Assembly: GCF_963877135.1 (NCBI RefSeq)
Contig: NZ_CAWNSW010000007.1
Location: 14,267 to 78,266 of the forward strand
Source: Stenomitos frigidus_A
GTDB lineage: Bacteria; Cyanobacteriota; Cyanobacteriia; Leptolyngbyales; Leptolyngbyaceae
Direction: 5' to 3'
DNA: 64,000 bases
Shown: piece by piece, positions 49,505 to 59,074 of the stretch
Layout: each line of letters begins with the position of its first letter
How positions within the stretch are numbered: the first letter of the stretch is position 1
Translations under genes and position numbers: made by a program
The notes under the pieces: model-generated
Told to the model about the DNA's origin: nothing
The model's database searches: none
The model's input: only the letters and a program-made list of their open reading frames with translations

Positions 49505-49836
49505 TTGCCCTAGAATCACCTCAAATTTGCGATCGCCTCAAGCAAAGCTAGGGCAAAGGGCGCACTTGCAACGCACTCACGTTTAAGCGGGCACTTTCAC
49601 CCAATGGGTAGACGGGCGACTTCTCCCTATAGGCAGAGAAATCATTGCAGCAACGCTTCTAACCTTTAGCTAGAAAGAACAGCCCTTAATCGATGCTCCT
49701 AATAGCTACTTGCAGCCATTCCAACTGTGAACTAACAACAGAATCGCTTCAAGGCTTAGGTGCGTGGGTAAGTTTCTCGCTGCTTGAACATTGCCGAATA
49801 GTTTTGTCTCGTCAGAGACTAGATAAGGAGATACCA
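49505..49836. other. Intergenic region
   Basis: 331 bp without a gene. A reading frame into the next gene begins at 49693 but the strong AAGGAG before 49837 shows the true start. Confidence 0.4.
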
Positions 49837-50448
49837 ATGGATAGAAACAACTTTAGGGCTCAATTTGTGAGAGCGGCAGGCTTTGTGGGCGTTGCCAGCT
49901 TGAGCGTTTTGATTAGCCTTCCTGGCCTCTCACAGCAGTCTCCGAATAACACCAGTCCAACCGTGCCTTCAACGGTTAAGCCAACGAATCCGGGTGGTCG
50001 GGATGCTGGTACTACTAATGGTGGCGAGAATTTGAATCGAGTGCCTGGTAGCGGCTCCACGTCGCAGGACAATTCGACAGGACAGCCTGCTGGTACTGGT
50101 GGCGATAACGCCGACCCAACGTCCAGACCCGGTTCCGTTAACCGTGTCGAAGGGCAAGGCCAAGTGAACCAGGGTAGTCCCAATAGCTCACCCAGTGGCA
50201 GCAATAGCAAACCAGGTGCAAACCAGCCAGGTGCAACCACGGGTGGTGACTCGAGTCAGCAGGTTGAGCAGCAAAACCAGAATAATGGTTCAACCATGCA
50301 ACAAGACCAGACGACCCCTCGACGAGGCACCACGCAGTCTTCACCGAGCCCTCAGTCTGGCACCAACTCGGGCTCATCAACCGATGGTACGAGCACCACA
50401 CAGCAAAAACCAACCAACGGCAGCGGTAGTGTACGGGCGCTTTGGTAA
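49837..50448 (+). CDS. Secreted low-complexity protein
   Basis: A 203-aa protein started at ATG 49837 (AAGGAG upstream). Signal peptide ends near LPGLSQQ; the mature part is nearly all Ser, Thr, Gly, Asn, Gln and Pro and is disordered. It may be an exported surface or cell-wall polymer; no family was recognised. Confidence 0.7.
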   Translation: MDRNNFRAQFVRAAGFVGVASLSVLISLPGLSQQSPNNTSPTVPSTVKPTNPGGRDAGTTNGGENLNRVPGSGSTSQDNSTGQPAGTGGDNADPTSRPGSVNRVEGQGQVNQGSPNSSPSGSNSKPGANQPGATTGGDSSQQVEQQNQNNGSTMQQDQTTPRRGTTQSSPSPQSGTNSGSSTDGTSTTQQKPTNGSGSVRALW

Positions 50449-50823
50449 AGCTTGTTACTCTTGTCTGGCAGAAGTTTACTGAAGCACAGTCACTGAGCGA
50501 AGAAAGCGGTCTTCTGCTGGGAAGAATTACGTAGGGGCTTGGCAATGCCAAGCCCCTAAGCAACGATGCGGCTGACGCAACTTAAAATTGCTGTCATCAA
50601 TGACTGAACAAAATGCAGAGTCGGTGAAGGACTTTTCCCCTGACTCTGCATTTTTATGTGGCTACAGATTTGTAGGGCTGACGCAGCCAGAAGGCATCGG
50701 GCGTTGAATCGTACCAGATGATGACACCTTGCCCACTATTACAACCGTAGGACTCAGGCGTAAGTTTCATTCTTTCCTCTAGCCATTCCTAAAGGCCCAA
50801 CCCAATGGCGGTACGGGAGTGCG
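50449..50823. other. Intergenic region with two hairpins
   Basis: 374 bp. AGGGGCTTGG/CCAAGCCCCT (50534-50557) is a hairpin with no T tract; AAATGCAGAGTC (50611-50622) and GACTCTGCATTT (50642-50653) form a plus-strand terminator. No gene seen. Confidence 0.6.
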
Positions 50824-51252
50824 CTAAGAGACCGACTGATGATGACAGACAAATTTCCACAGGGGATGACTCACCCCTTGAAGACGAATCCGTTGCACCT
50901 GTTGCTCCAGTCGTTGCCGATCGCCCTGCGAGAGGCCAAAGAGTTCGTTATGGCTTTGCCAAAGCAACACTGCCACTGTGAAACCAACGCAAGTTGCCAG
51001 CCCGATCGCCGGTAACCGGTTAAACGCCAACCCATAGCGCACTGCTGGCCACGTAAAGTAATCCAACAAGAGTGAAATGGGATAGCGCAAACCCCACAAG
51101 CTCAGCGCGCCAACCGTTAGCCATAAAACGCACACGACGCACCAACGACCATAAACTGTTAGTCGATAGAGGCGCTCTACTTCTTGCTGAAAGCGCCTAT
51201 CCATAGGCTGCATAGCAGCTTCAACTGATGCGTCCTTATCATGCTGATGCAT
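50824..51252 (-). CDS. Conserved cyanobacterial membrane protein
   Basis: A 142-aa protein started at ATG 51252; a TTG at 51267 immediately follows the secF stop. Two spans: WCVVCVLWLTVGALSLWGL and AIGLATCVGFTVAVLLWQS. It is the last gene of the secD-secF operon. Confidence 0.65.
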   Translation of the reverse strand: MHQHDKDASVEAAMQPMDRRFQQEVERLYRLTVYGRWCVVCVLWLTVGALSLWGLRYPISLLLDYFTWPAVRYGLAFNRLPAIGLATCVGFTVAVLLWQSHNELFGLSQGDRQRLEQQVQRIRLQGVSHPLWKFVCHHQSVS

Positions 51253-51267
51253 AGCGCTGACACTCAA

Positions 51268-52272
51268 TCAGGCCTCATCTGAGCGAGAAGCGATATCGTC
51301 AGAGGGACGATCGCCCCCGTCACCATCAACGATCGCTGGCACAGCTGGCACAAAGGTTTCGCTGCGCTCACGCCAAAGCGCCAGGAGGGTGCTGGCAATA
51401 AAAATGCTGGAGTAAGCACCCATTGTGAAGCCGATAATCAGCGCCAGAGCAAAGTTTTTCAGCGTTTCGCCACCAAAGAGAAAAATGGCAAACAGCGTCA
51501 GCAAGACCGTTACCGTTGTATTGATCGATCGCGTCAGCGTTTGGTTAACGGCTAAATCCACAATGTCATCAATCGGGCGATCCGGTTGTGCTGCCTTTGT
51601 CTCACGAATACGGTCATAAATGACGACCGTGTCATTAACCGAAAAGCCCACGATCGTCAGCAGTGCCACGATGAACAAACTATCCACTTCAGTGCCAATC
51701 ACCAATCCCAGTAGGGCAAAAATGCCAACCGTGATCAACACATCATGGAAGAGCGCGAGGATGGCAAAAAGCGCATAGTCTAACTGAAACCGAAAGCTCA
51801 AGTAGACCGTGATCAGTGCAAACGAAACAAGCAGCGCCAACATGCCAGACGCAAAGAGCTGCTGACCAATCACCGGACCCACCGTATCGATCTGGTTTTT
51901 CGTTGGGTCAAACGTCCCAATTTTGTGACCTAAAGCGTCCAACAGCTTCACACGCGCCTCAGGACTCAACGGGGCAGTGCGAATCGAGAGTGCTCGTTGT
52001 TCCTGACCCAAAAGTTGAATACTGCTGTCACCAAGCCCTTCTGACGTCATGACATCACGTACATCACCAATGTCGATCGGCTTATCACAAGCATTGGGTT
52101 TTGAGCAATCGAGCTCAATTTGCAGACGCGTACCGCCAATAAAGTCCAGGCTGGGGCGAAGGGGTGAACCAAACTGCTGCCAGGAGAGCAGCATCGAGAT
52201 GATGCCAACCAGAATAAAAAGTGACGAAAGCGTCCACCAAAGTTTGCGCTGCCGAATGACTTGCAGTTTCAT
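51268..52272 (-). CDS. secF: Protein translocase subunit SecF
   Basis: A 334-aa RND-type membrane protein with GTRLQIEL near the start, then FQLDYALFAILALFHDV and GFSVNDTVVIYDRIRE, the SecF signature. Works with SecD to complete preprotein export. ATGA overlap with secD. Confidence 0.95.
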   Translation of the reverse strand: MKLQVIRQRKLWWTLSSLFILVGIISMLLSWQQFGSPLRPSLDFIGGTRLQIELDCSKPNACDKPIDIGDVRDVMTSEGLGDSSIQLLGQEQRALSIRTAPLSPEARVKLLDALGHKIGTFDPTKNQIDTVGPVIGQQLFASGMLALLVSFALITVYLSFRFQLDYALFAILALFHDVLITVGIFALLGLVIGTEVDSLFIVALLTIVGFSVNDTVVIYDRIRETKAAQPDRPIDDIVDLAVNQTLTRSINTTVTVLLTLFAIFLFGGETLKNFALALIIGFTMGAYSSIFIASTLLALWRERSETFVPAVPAIVDGDGGDRPSDDIASRSDEA

Positions 52273-53693
52273 GGGGTTGCCTCCGCTTGAGATTGATTTG
52301 CAGATGGCAGTTTAGGGCAGTAAAACTCCAGCTTGCGAAACCCTTGAATACTCTGCACATAGAACAATAGGGTACGGGTACAGGTCAGAGAGGTAAAGAG
52401 ACTTAACAAAACCCCTAATGCCAGAGTGAGCGCAAACCCTTTGACCAACCCTGCACCCAACCAGAACAGCGCCCCACACGAAATCAATGTTGTCACGTGA
52501 CCATCCAAAATGCTTGGGAATGCCCGGTAGAAACCCGCTTCGATCGAGCGATAGAGTGTCTTGCCAGCGCGTAGCTCTTCGCGTGTGCGTTCAAAAATCA
52601 GCACATTGGCGTCTACAGCCATCCCGATACTGAGAATAAAGCCAGCGATACCAGGAAGAGTCAACGTCACGCCCAACAGATTGAATGCTGCATAAGTAAG
52701 CACGGCATAAATCAGCAGCGCAATATCGGCGACCAGTCCCGGTAGTCGGTAGTACACCACCATGAAAACAAGGACTAAAAACAACCCGCCAAGCCCTGCA
52801 TAAATACTGCTCTGGATGCTGTCTCGTCCCAACGTCGCGCCCACTGTGCGGTTTTCAACGACCTCCACAGGCACCGGCAACGCACCACCCCGAAGCTGCA
52901 CCGCAATATCAGTCGCACGCTCGGCTGTAAAGTTGCCTTCAATGACAGCGCCACCGCCAGCAATGCCCGTCTGAGCATATTGCACATCGACCGTGTAGGC
53001 AAAGTCAGCACTAATAGGTGCTCCATCTAGAAAAATGCCCAGCGTGCGCCCCGTCCCAGCAATGCTCTTGGTCAACTCAGCAAACAATTCACCACCGCGT
53101 GGGTCAAACTTCAGCCCGACGTGCCAATTCTTGCTAGCACCAGCAGGCTCTGGATAGGCATCTTTCAGGTTTTTGCCCGTCAACTCTGTTTTCTCAAAAA
53201 GGCTAGCGATCGCGTCGTTCGTTGCTTTCAGTTGCGTCTGGTTATTTGCGATCGCAGTTTGATCGGGTGCCTTTCTCAATTGCGCCTGTCGCTCCGTCTT
53301 CTCGCGCAAATTTTGCTTTTCAATTTGTAGCTGCGCTTCTGTACCTGGCTTTTGCTTGCGGAAGTCTAGCTGAGCCGTACCACCCAGGACACGTTCTGCC
53401 TGCTGCGGATCGTTCACGCCTGGTAGCTGTACCAAAATCTGATTTTTGCCAACCGTTTGCACCAACGGTTCCGACACGCCCAGGCCATTGACCCGTCCTT
53501 CGATTACCTTACGAACGGCTTCGAGTTCCCGCTCTGTAATTTCTTTAATCTCTTCAGTCGTCTTAACCTGAATCGTAAGCTGTGAACCGCCTTGCAGGTC
53601 TAAGCCAAGCCGCGCTGGCACCTTGACAATGACCACAGCGGCAGCAATGAGCAGCACTAAAATTAAGCCTAAGAGCGATCGCTGTCTTCCCAT
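52269..53693 (-). CDS. secD: Protein translocase subunit SecD
   Basis: A 474-aa protein started at ATG 53693 (GGGG upstream); a longer frame to 53786 is unlikely. GLDLQGGSQLTIQV, the periplasmic P1 domain, then GFILSIGMAVDANVLIFERTRE, the SecD signature. The P1 region carries a charged insert (KTERQAQLRKAPDQT) between the two halves. Proton-driven late step of Sec export. Confidence 0.95.
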   Translation of the reverse strand: MGRQRSLLGLILVLLIAAAVVIVKVPARLGLDLQGGSQLTIQVKTTEEIKEITERELEAVRKVIEGRVNGLGVSEPLVQTVGKNQILVQLPGVNDPQQAERVLGGTAQLDFRKQKPGTEAQLQIEKQNLREKTERQAQLRKAPDQTAIANNQTQLKATNDAIASLFEKTELTGKNLKDAYPEPAGASKNWHVGLKFDPRGGELFAELTKSIAGTGRTLGIFLDGAPISADFAYTVDVQYAQTGIAGGGAVIEGNFTAERATDIAVQLRGGALPVPVEVVENRTVGATLGRDSIQSSIYAGLGGLFLVLVFMVVYYRLPGLVADIALLIYAVLTYAAFNLLGVTLTLPGIAGFILSIGMAVDANVLIFERTREELRAGKTLYRSIEAGFYRAFPSILDGHVTTLISCGALFWLGAGLVKGFALTLALGVLLSLFTSLTCTRTLLFYVQSIQGFRKLEFYCPKLPSANQSQAEATP

Positions 53694-54274
53694 ACTGTGA
53701 CCCCTGTAACAAACGCTATGATAGCGCTTTAAAGTATGCGCATCTTGAGTTTTAAGGGATGAATTTGACGAAGGAGTGCTGCTCACAACCAGTCAAATGC
53801 TAAGTTCCCCAAAGTTTGCCCCTTTATAAAGACTTCACAACGCAATCAGCTCAGACGCGTTGGCGGAGGCTAGCAAAAAGCCTGTAGATCCACTTAATTC
53901 AACTGATCGCTAAACAATTGCTTGCTGTTAACTAGTGCTTGTTTAGTGAAGTCTCCATAATTGCACTAGGCAACTCGATTATGGATTAGTTAGGTTACAA
54001 ACGTAACTAACATTGCTTTAAGCCAATTGTTGAGGCTTCAAGCCCTGAGCTATAGCATCTTACCCAATCGGCATCTTTACAGCCCAAAGCGTGCTTAAGC
54101 ATTTCTAAAGCTAGCCATCTTCTGCTTTCAATCTTGATTGAGCTGCCCAATGCAACATCCATTAAGGCGTTAAACGTGCACTCTTTCGCGTGTATCGATG
54201 CGCATGATCGCAAGCTTGAAAACAAACCGGGCTGACAGAAGCGATTGTTTCTGCTGCCAAAAATCATTGTGATT
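53694..54274. other. Intergenic region
   Basis: 580 bp with the divergent promoters of secD and the PEP-CTERM gene. No gene is supported; a minus-strand frame at 54007-54267 has no start signal or family. Confidence 0.4.
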
Positions 54275-54976
54275 ATGTCAAAACATCAGTACATAAATAT
54301 CAGTTCAGCGTTGCCTGCCACGCAGAGAACCGCCCTCAACGTCATTTTCAAGCCAATTTGGGCAGCGATCGCTGGCTTCACAACTCTTAGCTTCATGGCA
54401 GTGAGCCAGCCTGCTCAAGCCTTTAACGTAACGTATAGCTTTACGGTACAAATTAATAGTGATGACTACAAAACGCAGGGCTTGAGTCAAGGGACCGTTG
54501 AGCAAGGTTATCTTACTTATGACGATGCTGTCTTGACGGGAATCGGCAACGAATATGTCGCTCCTTTGAACGGAAATTTGACGCTTAAATTCAACTTTTT
54601 GAACAACAATTACACCGAAAAAGACGATCTGAATTACGGTAATCAGTCCTTCATAACGGATTATCCAGCCTTTCTTTTCACCGATGGGGAATTGGTTGGG
54701 CTGGATTTTTTCGTCGTACCCTCTAAGTTTCAGCCACCTCAAAATGCGCTTAGCTTTCGCGTTTTCAACGATTCATTTTTCGTCGGCGGTACCGATAACT
54801 TCAATAGTGGGGACAAGGTTGGGACGGTTACCTATAGCAATATGCCTGTTTTACCTGAACCGTCACCACCTAGCACGGGTATTGCGGCTGTCCCTGAGCC
54901 GTCTGAAGTTGGAGGCACAATCGTAGCAAGTCTCTTAGGCCTCTGGGCGATGAGAAAGGTGAAGCAGAAGCGATAG
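54275..54976 (+). CDS. PEP-CTERM sorted protein
   Basis: A 233-aa secreted protein. Signal segment WAAIAGFTTLSFMAVSQPAQA; a beta-rich middle; the C-terminus AVPEPSEVGGTIVASLLGLW followed by basic RKVKQKR is the PEP-CTERM/exosortase signal. Surface-attached in the exopolysaccharide layer. Confidence 0.85.
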   Translation: MSKHQYINISSALPATQRTALNVIFKPIWAAIAGFTTLSFMAVSQPAQAFNVTYSFTVQINSDDYKTQGLSQGTVEQGYLTYDDAVLTGIGNEYVAPLNGNLTLKFNFLNNNYTEKDDLNYGNQSFITDYPAFLFTDGELVGLDFFVVPSKFQPPQNALSFRVFNDSFFVGGTDNFNSGDKVGTVTYSNMPVLPEPSPPSTGIAAVPEPSEVGGTIVASLLGLWAMRKVKQKR

Positions 54977-55025
54977 GAGTCGGAAATCGTGAGTCAGGAC
55001 CGCTTGCCTCATCCCTACCCTTCCC

Positions 55026-56114
55026 CTACGCTGGATGGAAGTAAAACGCGGCTCCTAGAACAGTATACGTAGCTAACAGCAGCACACCTTCTAGCCAGTT
55101 GGAGCGTCCGTCAAGGCTGATTAAGTTGGCGATCGCCACCGCTATGGTGACTGCAACCACTTCAAACAGGTTGAAGCTCAAGTCCATCGGCTGCCCGATC
55201 GCCTGTCCAATTAAGACCAACACTGGCGCGACCAATAGTGCGACTAGTAAGCTTGACCCCATCGCCACCGAAACGGACAAATCCATATTATTTTTGATGG
55301 CAACGCGCACAGCCGTGACGTATTCTGCGGCTCCTCCCACCAACGGCAGCAGAATGACGCCCGTAAAAAGTGGCGTTAAGCCTAACCCTTTGGTCGCTTC
55401 TTCGACAGCACCGACGAAAATTTCAGATTCAAAGGCAACGGCGATCGTCGCTATAAGGAGTACTCCAATCCAAAGAGGCAGGTTGGTCTTGTGTTCAACG
55501 TGTGCGGCCTCAGTTGCACCCTCTTCAAGCTCCACCACGCCGACATCGTAGAGGTAGCTGTGAGTTTTGAGAGAAAACAGCAGAGTCAGTGCATAGACCA
55601 CAATCAGCACGATCGCGACTGTAATCGAAAGGCGGCTAATGGCAACTGGATCGACGACATTTGAGGTTGAAATGACCATTGCAGGAAGCACGATCGCGGT
55701 GACGGCCAGCGTCATGGTGGAACCGCTGACCCGTGCCACGATCGGCTGAAACTCCTGCTCCTTGTAGCGCAAGCCACCCAGAAACATAGATAGCCCCATC
55801 ACCAAAAGCAAGTTGCTGATGATGGTGCCCGTAATGCTGGCTTTCACAATGTCCACTAAGCCTGCTCTCAACGCCGAGAGCGCAATGATTAGTTCAGTTG
55901 CGTTGCCAAAAACCGCGTTGAGCAAACCGCCGATCGATGGCCCCGTTGCGACAGCCACCTCCTCGGTTGCGGTACTGAGCCAGATAGCAAGTGGAATAAT
56001 GGCGATCGCAGACGTGACAAACACCACCAACGCATCCCAATGCAAGTACTCTGCCGCAACGGAGATGGGAATAAAGACAAGCAAGCCTAGAGAAACAAGG
56101 TTCTTAATTGACAT
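55026..56114 (-). CDS. Calcium/proton exchanger (Cax family)
   Basis: A 362-aa membrane protein with about 11 spans. GNATELIIAL and GGAAEYVTAV are the two alpha-repeat motifs of cation/H+ antiporters, with the cation-coordinating Glu residues present. Exports Ca2+ (or Mn2+) from the cytosol. Confidence 0.9.
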   Translation of the reverse strand: MSIKNLVSLGLLVFIPISVAAEYLHWDALVVFVTSAIAIIPLAIWLSTATEEVAVATGPSIGGLLNAVFGNATELIIALSALRAGLVDIVKASITGTIISNLLLVMGLSMFLGGLRYKEQEFQPIVARVSGSTMTLAVTAIVLPAMVISTSNVVDPVAISRLSITVAIVLIVVYALTLLFSLKTHSYLYDVGVVELEEGATEAAHVEHKTNLPLWIGVLLIATIAVAFESEIFVGAVEEATKGLGLTPLFTGVILLPLVGGAAEYVTAVRVAIKNNMDLSVSVAMGSSLLVALLVAPVLVLIGQAIGQPMDLSFNLFEVVAVTIAVAIANLISLDGRSNWLEGVLLLATYTVLGAAFYFHPA

Positions 56115-56414
56115 AGCGCCAGTAGGAGAAATGATCGGTGAAGGAACTTGTAACGCGAACTAACAGTAGGGCAGCAGCATGACGGGTCTTTTAGCCTAAT
56201 TAGACTGAAAAAAGCCTTGTCTATGATAGAGGCTAGCTCTGACTTTGACCTGAAAACCAGAAAATGTCCACAAGCAAAGGTGCCATTAGTCAATCATCCC
56301 TGGGTTAGATGGTTCAGCGTCAGAGCGGACTAAGGTAGTTACGTGGATCATCGTTCCCAATCAGGATAGTCACGTAGCGGTTTGGTGTTTTGGACTAGGC
56401 ATTGAGATACCTGT

Positions 56415-58268
56415 ATGACGGTCTACATGAACCAGGCAACAGAAAACCAGACACAAGACAAAGCATGCTGCAAAGGGCTACTAGCGCTTCCAGTCTTCAA
56501 GTTCTGCTGGCGCTTTGCCAGCCTTTGGCTGGGGCTACTTACAGCCATGCTGGTCATCATGACGGGATCAATTAGTCTGGGGCAAAGCGCTTTGCCGTTT
56601 AATCTCCAGGTGCCCAAAGTGGCTGTTGCACCTAGCCCCTCCAGTACTGCCACCAACGCATCAGCAGTGGCAACCGCTGATGTGGAGCTTGATGGACGAA
56701 AGCTGTTTACGATCGCGGCTCCTAGCGTCAGCAACCAACCAGGAACTCAAGCAACTGGCACACCCCCGATCAAAGAGCGGGTTGAAAAGATTGAGGAGAC
56801 ACTTAGTCGCATCGTTGATAGTAATGCCGGTTCCAAAGGGTTAGACGTGAAGTCGGTGGTCGATGAGCAAAGTCGCTTACCCGTCATTTCTGTGGGCAGC
56901 CAATATCTGATGACAGTGACCACGTTGGATGCCCAACTTCAGGGACAAGATCTGGAGCAACGGGCAACTGAACTGGTTCAGATCACGAAGGATGCCTTAG
57001 CCACTGCCAGACAAGAGCGTCAGCCACAGTCCTTACTGAAACAAGGTTCATTGGCTGGGCAGATTGCACTGGGCATGGTCATTATGAGTGGCATTTTGGC
57101 GTTATTACAGCGTTGGCTAACGTTGCAACGACAGCGACTGCACGCTCAGGCGGCGGCGATCGAGGTCTCACCAGAGGTTGAACCTAGCAGCACTGCAGCC
57201 ATGTCAGCCATACAAGAGCAAATTGACCAGCGGCGGCACCGCAACCTCAATGATATCCAGCGGCGGCTGATCCAGGTGCTCCAGCTAAGTCTTTGGGTAG
57301 GCAGCATCTTTGTCATTTTGGGTCTCTTTCCCTATACCCGTTGGGTACAGTCGCTGGTGCTATCGGGGCCGCTGAAGATCTTGGGTGTGATACTCATCAC
57401 CTATCTCCTCATTCGCGTGAGTGACGTGCTCATCGATCGCTTTTTTAGCGCGTTAACCACTAACGAACTCCTTTCGCCCGATACCTCTCAACGGGTAGCG
57501 CAGCGCGTTAACACCTTCTCACGGGTACTACGGAACGTCGTTGGCACAGTCTGGATCAGTACGGGCATTCTCAGTGCGCTGTCGATCGTGGGCGTTGAAC
57601 TGGGTCCCGTACTTGCTGGTGCAGGCATCTTGGGCTTAGCCATTTCCTTTGCGTCCCAAAACCTGATCAAGGATATCATCAATGGTTTACTGATTCTTTG
57701 GGAAGACCAGTACGCGGTTGGCGATGTCATCCAGATTGGCAAAGCATCAGGGCTGGTGGAATCCCTGAATCTCCGCATTACTCAACTCCGTAATTCTGAA
57801 GGACGCTTGATTACCATTCCTAACAGTTCAATCACAGTGGTTGAAAACCTCTCGAAGGACTGGTCGCGCGTTGACTTGGGCATCACGATCGCCTACGACG
57901 CGAATGTCGATCGTGCCATCACCGTAGTGAAGGAAGTGGGTGAAGCAATGACCAGCGATCCGGCCTGGAAAAACAAAATCCCTGAACCACCCGACGTTTT
58001 GGGTGTGGATGAAATTAGCAACGATGGCATTACCCTACGCGTATGGATTAAAACCCTGCCACTACAGCAATGGAACGTGGCGCGCGAATTTCGACGTCGC
58101 CTCAAACGCGCCCTTGATGAAGAAGGCATCGCGATCGGACTACCACAGCAATCGCTCTGGTTTCGTAACTCATCAGAGGCACCTCATCTTCCCGATGCCA
58201 ATGAACGCGAGCATGACATCAAGGGAAAAGATCCAAAGCAAGCTCAGGCAAAAGACGAGTCGGAGTAG
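56415..58268 (+). CDS. MscS-type mechanosensitive channel
   Basis: A 617-aa protein. N-terminal hydrophobic signal segment (about 20-58), an extracytoplasmic helical domain, three or four spans (210-440) and the MscS pore helix GAGILGLAISFASQNLIKD followed by a beta domain (VGDVIQIGKASGLVESLNLR). The MscS-like channel gates on membrane tension; it is larger than E. coli MscS owing to the N-terminal domain. Confidence 0.9.
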   Translation: MTVYMNQATENQTQDKACCKGLLALPVFKFCWRFASLWLGLLTAMLVIMTGSISLGQSALPFNLQVPKVAVAPSPSSTATNASAVATADVELDGRKLFTIAAPSVSNQPGTQATGTPPIKERVEKIEETLSRIVDSNAGSKGLDVKSVVDEQSRLPVISVGSQYLMTVTTLDAQLQGQDLEQRATELVQITKDALATARQERQPQSLLKQGSLAGQIALGMVIMSGILALLQRWLTLQRQRLHAQAAAIEVSPEVEPSSTAAMSAIQEQIDQRRHRNLNDIQRRLIQVLQLSLWVGSIFVILGLFPYTRWVQSLVLSGPLKILGVILITYLLIRVSDVLIDRFFSALTTNELLSPDTSQRVAQRVNTFSRVLRNVVGTVWISTGILSALSIVGVELGPVLAGAGILGLAISFASQNLIKDIINGLLILWEDQYAVGDVIQIGKASGLVESLNLRITQLRNSEGRLITIPNSSITVVENLSKDWSRVDLGITIAYDANVDRAITVVKEVGEAMTSDPAWKNKIPEPPDVLGVDEISNDGITLRVWIKTLPLQQWNVAREFRRRLKRALDEEGIAIGLPQQSLWFRNSSEAPHLPDANEREHDIKGKDPKQAQAKDESE

Positions 58269-58288
58269 GGGCGCAAGACCTTACGCCC

Positions 58289-58672
58289 CTACTCCGACCC
58301 CTGACCATCACGTCGTCCCAATTCGTAGATGCCACAGCCGATGCAGGCAAGCATACCAACGCTGATGGCCCAACTGCGCCCTAGAGTCAGTTCGACGGTG
58401 TAGTTGCAGAGTGCGCCCACAAGGAGGAATGGCACAATGCTAAAAATAGAGGCATAAAAGGCATTCTGAGCTTCCCTGCCTTTGCGAGTGCGTTCAAACT
58501 CTTCGATCGAGGTATACAGCGATCGCTCAGCGAAATTAAACCAGCGGTTGAGTTGATGCGTCACCCAATCACTAGCGGTTGCAAACCCCAGATAGAGCGC
58601 CAATGACCACAAACCTGTACCGGCGATCGCGACTGCACTCAGATGGATATCGAAAGGAAAAATTTCAAACAT
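58289..58672 (-). CDS. Membrane protein
   Basis: A 127-aa protein with three hydrophobic stretches (VAIAGTGLWSLALYLGFATA, FYASIFSIVPFLLVGALC, SWAISVGMLACIGCGIYELG). Convergent with the MscS gene. Family not recognised; common in cyanobacteria. Confidence 0.65.
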   Translation of the reverse strand: MFEIFPFDIHLSAVAIAGTGLWSLALYLGFATASDWVTHQLNRWFNFAERSLYTSIEEFERTRKGREAQNAFYASIFSIVPFLLVGALCNYTVELTLGRSWAISVGMLACIGCGIYELGRRDGQGSE

Positions 58673-59074
58673 ACCGACTCCAACTTGGCAGCAGGGACAG
58701 CAACGCTATCAGTCAGCAACTCCGTGAACCAGACGTCTCAGTAGCCGTTGAAACAATGACAGCCCACCTGTTGCTTGCTAAGTATCTTAACGAAAGATTA
58801 AACCTTTGGAAACCAGAGGCTCAGGAAAAGCAGTCAGCACAACCAAACAAAGCCTGTGTAGAATGCGTTTGCTTCTGGGCATGCTGGAGGGGTTCGGTAA
58901 CTAGCTTGGTAAAGGCAGAGATCGGAAGTGAGAGTAGACTTTAGCTTCAAAGCTCAAAACTCAAAAATTTCTCCCTGCCCCTTTGCTCCAACTCAAATCT
59001 TTTCCAACTCAAAACTCAAAACTTTTCAGCCTTCATCCTTCATCCTTTCCTCCCCCACCCACCCCCATTTGCCC
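58673..59074. other. Intergenic region with A/T heptads and repeats
   Basis: About 400 bp. CTCAAAACTCAAAA units (58950-59015) and CAGCCTTCATCC words (59026-59050) of the host repeat families. The short plus-strand frame 58579-58944 is not supported. Confidence 0.55.

Noticed and set aside
54007..54267. Minus-strand frame of 86 codons before the PEP-CTERM gene
   Set aside because: No start signal, Cys/Ser-rich shadow-like composition, antiparallel to the real promoter region.
58579..58944. Plus-strand frame downstream of the membrane protein
   Set aside because: It overlaps the opposite-strand gene start and lacks family or ribosome-binding site.
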